NCBI GenBank assembly: GCA_029939875.1
Contig: JAOZSC010000055.1
Span: 1-9,477 of the forward strand
Length of the DNA stretch: 9,477 nt
From: Desulfobacterales bacterium
GTDB taxonomy: Bacteria; Desulfobacterota; Desulfobacteria; Desulfobacterales; JAFDCJ01
Direction of reading: 5' to 3'
The position numbers were made by a program, and so were the translations under genes. How positions within the stretch are numbered: the first letter of the stretch is position 1; each line of letters begins with the position of its first letter. Below, piece by piece: positions 6,490 through 9,477 of the stretch. The notes below the pieces were generated by a model. The model searched no databases. It saw only the letters and a program-made list of their open reading frames with translations, and was not told the DNA's origin.

Positions 6490-9477
6490 AATCCTTTGAC
6501 CTCCTAAGCACCCCCCTTGAAGGGGTTAATCTGATCGAGGCCAGCGCCGGAACCGGAAAAACCTATAATATCGAAGGACTGTTTCTCCGGTTGATTCTGG
6601 AAAAGCACTTGCAGATCGATCAGGTCCTGGTGCTTACCTTCACCAAGGCGGCCACGGCCGAACTGAAAGAAAGAATCCGCAGCAAGCTGGTGCAGGCACA
6701 AAAAGCTTTTGCCGGGCAGAACAGCGATGATAAACTGCTCGACGCGCTGGTAAAACGCCACCCCCGGCACCGGGAAGCCGAACAACGAATAAACGGTACC
6801 CTTGTTAATTTCGACCAGGCCGCCATTTTTACCATTCATGGGTTTTGCCAGCGTCTCCTGCAGGAAAACGCTTTTGAAACCGGCAACCTGTTCGACACCG
6901 AGCTTATAGAGGACCAGAGCCACCTGATCCGGGAAGTGGCCGATGATTTCTGGCGCCAGACTTTTTATCCCGCCCCGGTGGAATTTGCCGGTTTTGCTTT
7001 CAGCCGGTTGAAAGGCCCGCAGTATTTTTACCGGTTGCTGGAAAGCGTCAAAACTCCGGTGGCGAACATCGTACCCGTGCAAAACGAACCGTCACTGGAA
7101 GCCCTGGAGCCTTTTCGCACGGCCTTAAACGAACTGAAATCCGCCTGGACTGCCAGTCGTGAAGACGTGAAGCGCCAGTTGACGGATCCGGCCTTAAACG
7201 CCAATATATATGGCAGCCTCAAAACCGGTGCCGATCCTTCCCGATCGACACCGAGACAACTGAAAGTGCAGGGCCTGATGAAGATGATGGATCACCTGGC
7301 CCATCCGAAAAGTATCGGATTTCCGTTGTTCAAGGGTTTTGAGAGCTTTACAGCTACCAAACTTTCTGCAGCGACCAAAAAAAATCAGCAGCCCCCCAAG
7401 CATGATTTTTTCATCCTTTGCGAGCGGGTATTTTCCCGGGCCCAGCAACTGCAGACCCAGATGGAACGCTACCTGGTCTATGTCAAAGCCCGGATGTTCG
7501 CCTTTGTCGCCTCCGAACTGCCGAAAAGAAAAAAGGAAAAAAATGTTCAATATTTTGATGACCTGCTGGTTACGGTCAGAAACGCACTGGCAGGCTCCGG
7601 GGGACATCTTCTGGCACGCGCTGTTCGTGACAAATACCGGGCGGCCCTGGTGGACGAGTTCCAGGACACTGACAGCATCCAGTATGATATCCTGACACGG
7701 CTGTTTTCTCATCGCAACGGCCTGCTGTTTATGATCGGCGACCCCAAGCAGGCGATCTACGGTTTTCGGGGGGCGGACATATTCTCATACATCAAAGCCG
7801 CCCGGCATGCCGATGATAAATTTACCCTGACTGACAACTGGCGCTCGCAGCCCCGGTTAATCACAGCCGTTAACACCATTTTTTCACACGTTCGCCCGCC
7901 CTTTGTATTTGACGAAATCCCCTTTGAATCCGGCAGACCTGCCCCAGGGGCGTCCATCGACCCACAGGATCCGGTTCCCCCCTTTGTCCTCTGGTACCTG
8001 GACGCCAGCCGTTTTTCCGAACAGAAAAAACCCGTCAACAAACCCGAGGCCGTGCGGCTTATCTCCCGGGCGGTGGCGCTTGAAATCGGCCAACTGCTGG
8101 TGGCTTCAGACCCGGTTGCGCCTGGCGATGTGGCCGTGCTGGTTCGTAAAAATGATCAAGCCCGGGTGATAAAATATTTTCTGACTGCCGCTGGCATCCC
8201 TTCGGTGCTCTACAGCACAGGCAATATTTTTGCTTCCTTTGAGGCCGCGGAAATGCAAACGATCCTGTCCGCCGTTGCCGATCCCGCCGGTATCTCTCAT
8301 CTCAAGGCGGCACTGGCAACAGACATGCTGGGGGCCCAGGCCAGGGATCTGCTGATCGATGATCCCGAATCCCAGTGGTGGGAATCGTACCGGATGCGCT
8401 TCAGCCGCTATTTTCACCTCTGGCAACGCTATGGCTTCATCCGTATGTTCCGGCAGCTTTTAGATGACGAGCAGGTAAAACAACGTCTGCTGGCCTTCAC
8501 GGATGGGGAACGGCGACTGACCAATGTTCTGCATCTGGCTGAAATTCTGCATCGCCAGTCCACCCAGGCCAATCCGGGGATAACCGGATTGGTAAAATGG
8601 CTGGCTGCCCAGCGCAACGCCGCGAATCCCCAGAGCGAAGAGACCCAACTGCGCCTGGAAAGCGATGAGAAGGCCGTTAAAATTGTGACCATCCACAAAA
8701 GCAAGGGTCTGGAGTACCGGGTGGTGTTTTGTCCTTTCGCGTGGGAGGATTCGCTGGTGAGGGGTTCGGAAATTACGTTTCATGACCCGGATGCCGATCG
8801 GCAGCTCACCGTTGACCTGGATGCGACGGCCGGTGATCGTCACATCGTGCTGGCGCAAAATGAGCTGCTGTCGGAAAATGTACGCCTGCTTTACGTGGCG
8901 CTGACCCGGGCCAAAGAGCGCTGTTATCTTGCCTGGGGACGTATCAACCGGACACAGACCTCCGCCCTGGCTTATCTGCTGCACGGTAGTGCGCTTGAGC
9001 CGGCCGCAGAACCCATCGAAGCCCTGCAGACAATCATGACGGCAAAAACCGATGCCGATATGCGCAAAGATTTAACTCGTCTCAGCGAGCGTTCCCAAAA
9101 CAGCATTCAACTGCTGCCGCTGCCCGTGCCGTCGAAGGCACCGGTGCCGGTGCCTCCCCCCGAAGAAAGCTGCGGGCGGCTGTTTTGCCGCAACTTTGCC
9201 GGTAAAATCGACCGTGGCTGGAAAATCACCAGTTACTCCTTTCTCGTGTCACGGGGAGCACCGGATGTGGATCAACCGGACCGGGACTCTTCCCCACTGC
9301 CGTGGGGGGACGAATCCCTGCTGGCGCCCGAATCCGTTCTGACTGCCGGCGACAGTGAGATCGCATCTATTTATGCCTTTCCCCGGGGAGCCCGCAGTGG
9401 AAATTTCTTCCATGATGTCCTGGAGCACTGTGACTATTCCCAGGAAAACGCGGGACCTCTGAAGCAATTGGTGAACC
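6486..9477 (+). CDS. recB: exodeoxyribonuclease V subunit beta (RecB), 3' end cut by the window
   Basis: RecB is the 3'-5' helicase and the only nuclease of RecBCD. I read the frame codon by codon; it is open from ATG 6486 to the window edge, 997 codons. UvrD-type superfamily 1 motifs appear in order: Walker A ASAGTGKTY (19-27), LTFTKAATAEL (50-60), TIHGFC (116-121), VDEFQDT (389-395), GDPKQAIYGFRGAD (418-431), NWRS (451-454), TIHKSKGLEY (735-744) and LLYVALTRAKER (801-812). FPRGARSGNFFHDVLEH near the end holds His976, which fits the first nuclease active-site residue (His956 in E. coli). The nuclease Asp and Lys residues lie beyond the window; about 180 residues are missing compared with the 1180 of E. 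coli RecB. The start overlaps the preceding stop as ATGA, has only a weak ribosome binding site, and fits the family start (FDLLSTPLEGVNLIEASAG). Confidence 0.97.
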   Translation, partial: MKSFDLLSTPLEGVNLIEASAGTGKTYNIEGLFLRLILEKHLQIDQVLVLTFTKAATAELKERIRSKLVQAQKAFAGQNSDDKLLDALVKRHPRHREAEQRINGTLVNFDQAAIFTIHGFCQRLLQENAFETGNLFDTELIEDQSHLIREVADDFWRQTFYPAPVEFAGFAFSRLKGPQYFYRLLESVKTPVANIVPVQNEPSLEALEPFRTALNELKSAWTASREDVKRQLTDPALNANIYGSLKTGADPSRSTPRQLKVQGLMKMMDHLAHPKSIGFPLFKGFESFTATKLSAATKKNQQPPKHDFFILCERVFSRAQQLQTQMERYLVYVKARMFAFVASELPKRKKEKNVQYFDDLLVTVRNALAGSGGHLLARAVRDKYRAALVDEFQDTDSIQYDILTRLFSHRNGLLFMIGDPKQAIYGFRGADIFSYIKAARHADDKFTLTDNWRSQPRLITAVNTIFSHVRPPFVFDEIPFESGRPAPGASIDPQDPVPPFVLWYLDASRFSEQKKPVNKPEAVRLISRAVALEIGQLLVASDPVAPGDVAVLVRKNDQARVIKYFLTAAGIPSVLYSTGNIFASFEAAEMQTILSAVADPAGISHLKAALATDMLGAQARDLLIDDPESQWWESYRMRFSRYFHLWQRYGFIRMFRQLLDDEQVKQRLLAFTDGERRLTNVLHLAEILHRQSTQANPGITGLVKWLAAQRNAANPQSEETQLRLESDEKAVKIVTIHKSKGLEYRVVFCPFAWEDSLVRGSEITFHDPDADRQLTVDLDATAGDRHIVLAQNELLSENVRLLYVALTRAKERCYLAWGRINRTQTSALAYLLHGSALEPAAEPIEALQTIMTAKTDADMRKDLTRLSERSQNSIQLLPLPVPSKAPVPVPPPEESCGRLFCRNFAGKIDRGWKITSYSFLVSRGAPDVDQPDRDSSPLPWGDESLLAPESVLTAGDSEIASIYAFPRGARSGNFFHDVLEHCDYSQENAGPLKQLVN

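Noticed and set aside
6504..7082. 192-codon open frame on the minus strand opposite the start of recB
   Set aside because: It is antisense to the helicase motifs of recB, which fix the + strand as coding, and its translation resembles no known protein.
1..9477. CRISPR array, tRNA, rRNA, insertion sequence or phage genes
   Set aside because: I saw no regularly spaced repeats, cloverleaf sequences, transposase motifs or terminal repeats in either strand.

Overview
The window reads as a piece of a bacterial chromosome with moderate to high G+C. Gene content suggests a Desulfobacterota-like (deltaproteobacterial) or related Gram-negative organism: an anaerobic-type cobalamin gene cluster end, a divergent RecBC pair, and a GGGTTCAAGG-type palindromic repeat. 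This assignment is inference; no rRNA or other marker gene is present. All recognisable genes lie on the + strand.

Positions 1-708 are the end of a cobalamin (B12) cluster: the last 61 codons of a precorrin-3B C17-methyltransferase (cobJ/cbiH), overlapping by ATGA an intact corrinoid adenosyltransferase (cobO). Directly after it, 728-906 holds two scraps of cobyric acid synthase (cobQ), joined out of frame at a short shared sequence. The following stretch to 1095 is an open frame I do not recognise. Region 709-1095 therefore looks like gene decay.

From a good promoter candidate at 1075-1103, a second unit runs through a cholesterol-oxidase-like GMC flavoprotein (1153-2739) with a ferredoxin-like cysteine cluster. 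Its end overlaps the start of recC (2720-6052) by 20 bases. RecC is full length, carries a run of 13 C inside the reading frame, and differs from E. coli RecC at several residues that read the Chi sequence.

Between recC and recB (6053-6485) there is no intact gene. This gap holds a 119-base imperfect inverted repeat, then a well-initiated but truncated FHA-domain fragment (6248-6409), then a short open tail whose stop overlaps the recB start as ATGA. recB (6486 to the window end) is open throughout, with all helicase motifs and the first nuclease histidine; about 180 C-terminal residues, including the metal-binding nuclease residues, lie outside the window. RecB and RecC would form the RecBCD helicase-nuclease that processes double-strand breaks; recD is not seen and could follow recB.

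I see no single undescribed system here. The most interesting signals are the two deletion scars (cobQ and FHA), the C13 tract in recC, the altered Chi-reading residues, and the permuted inverted repeat.
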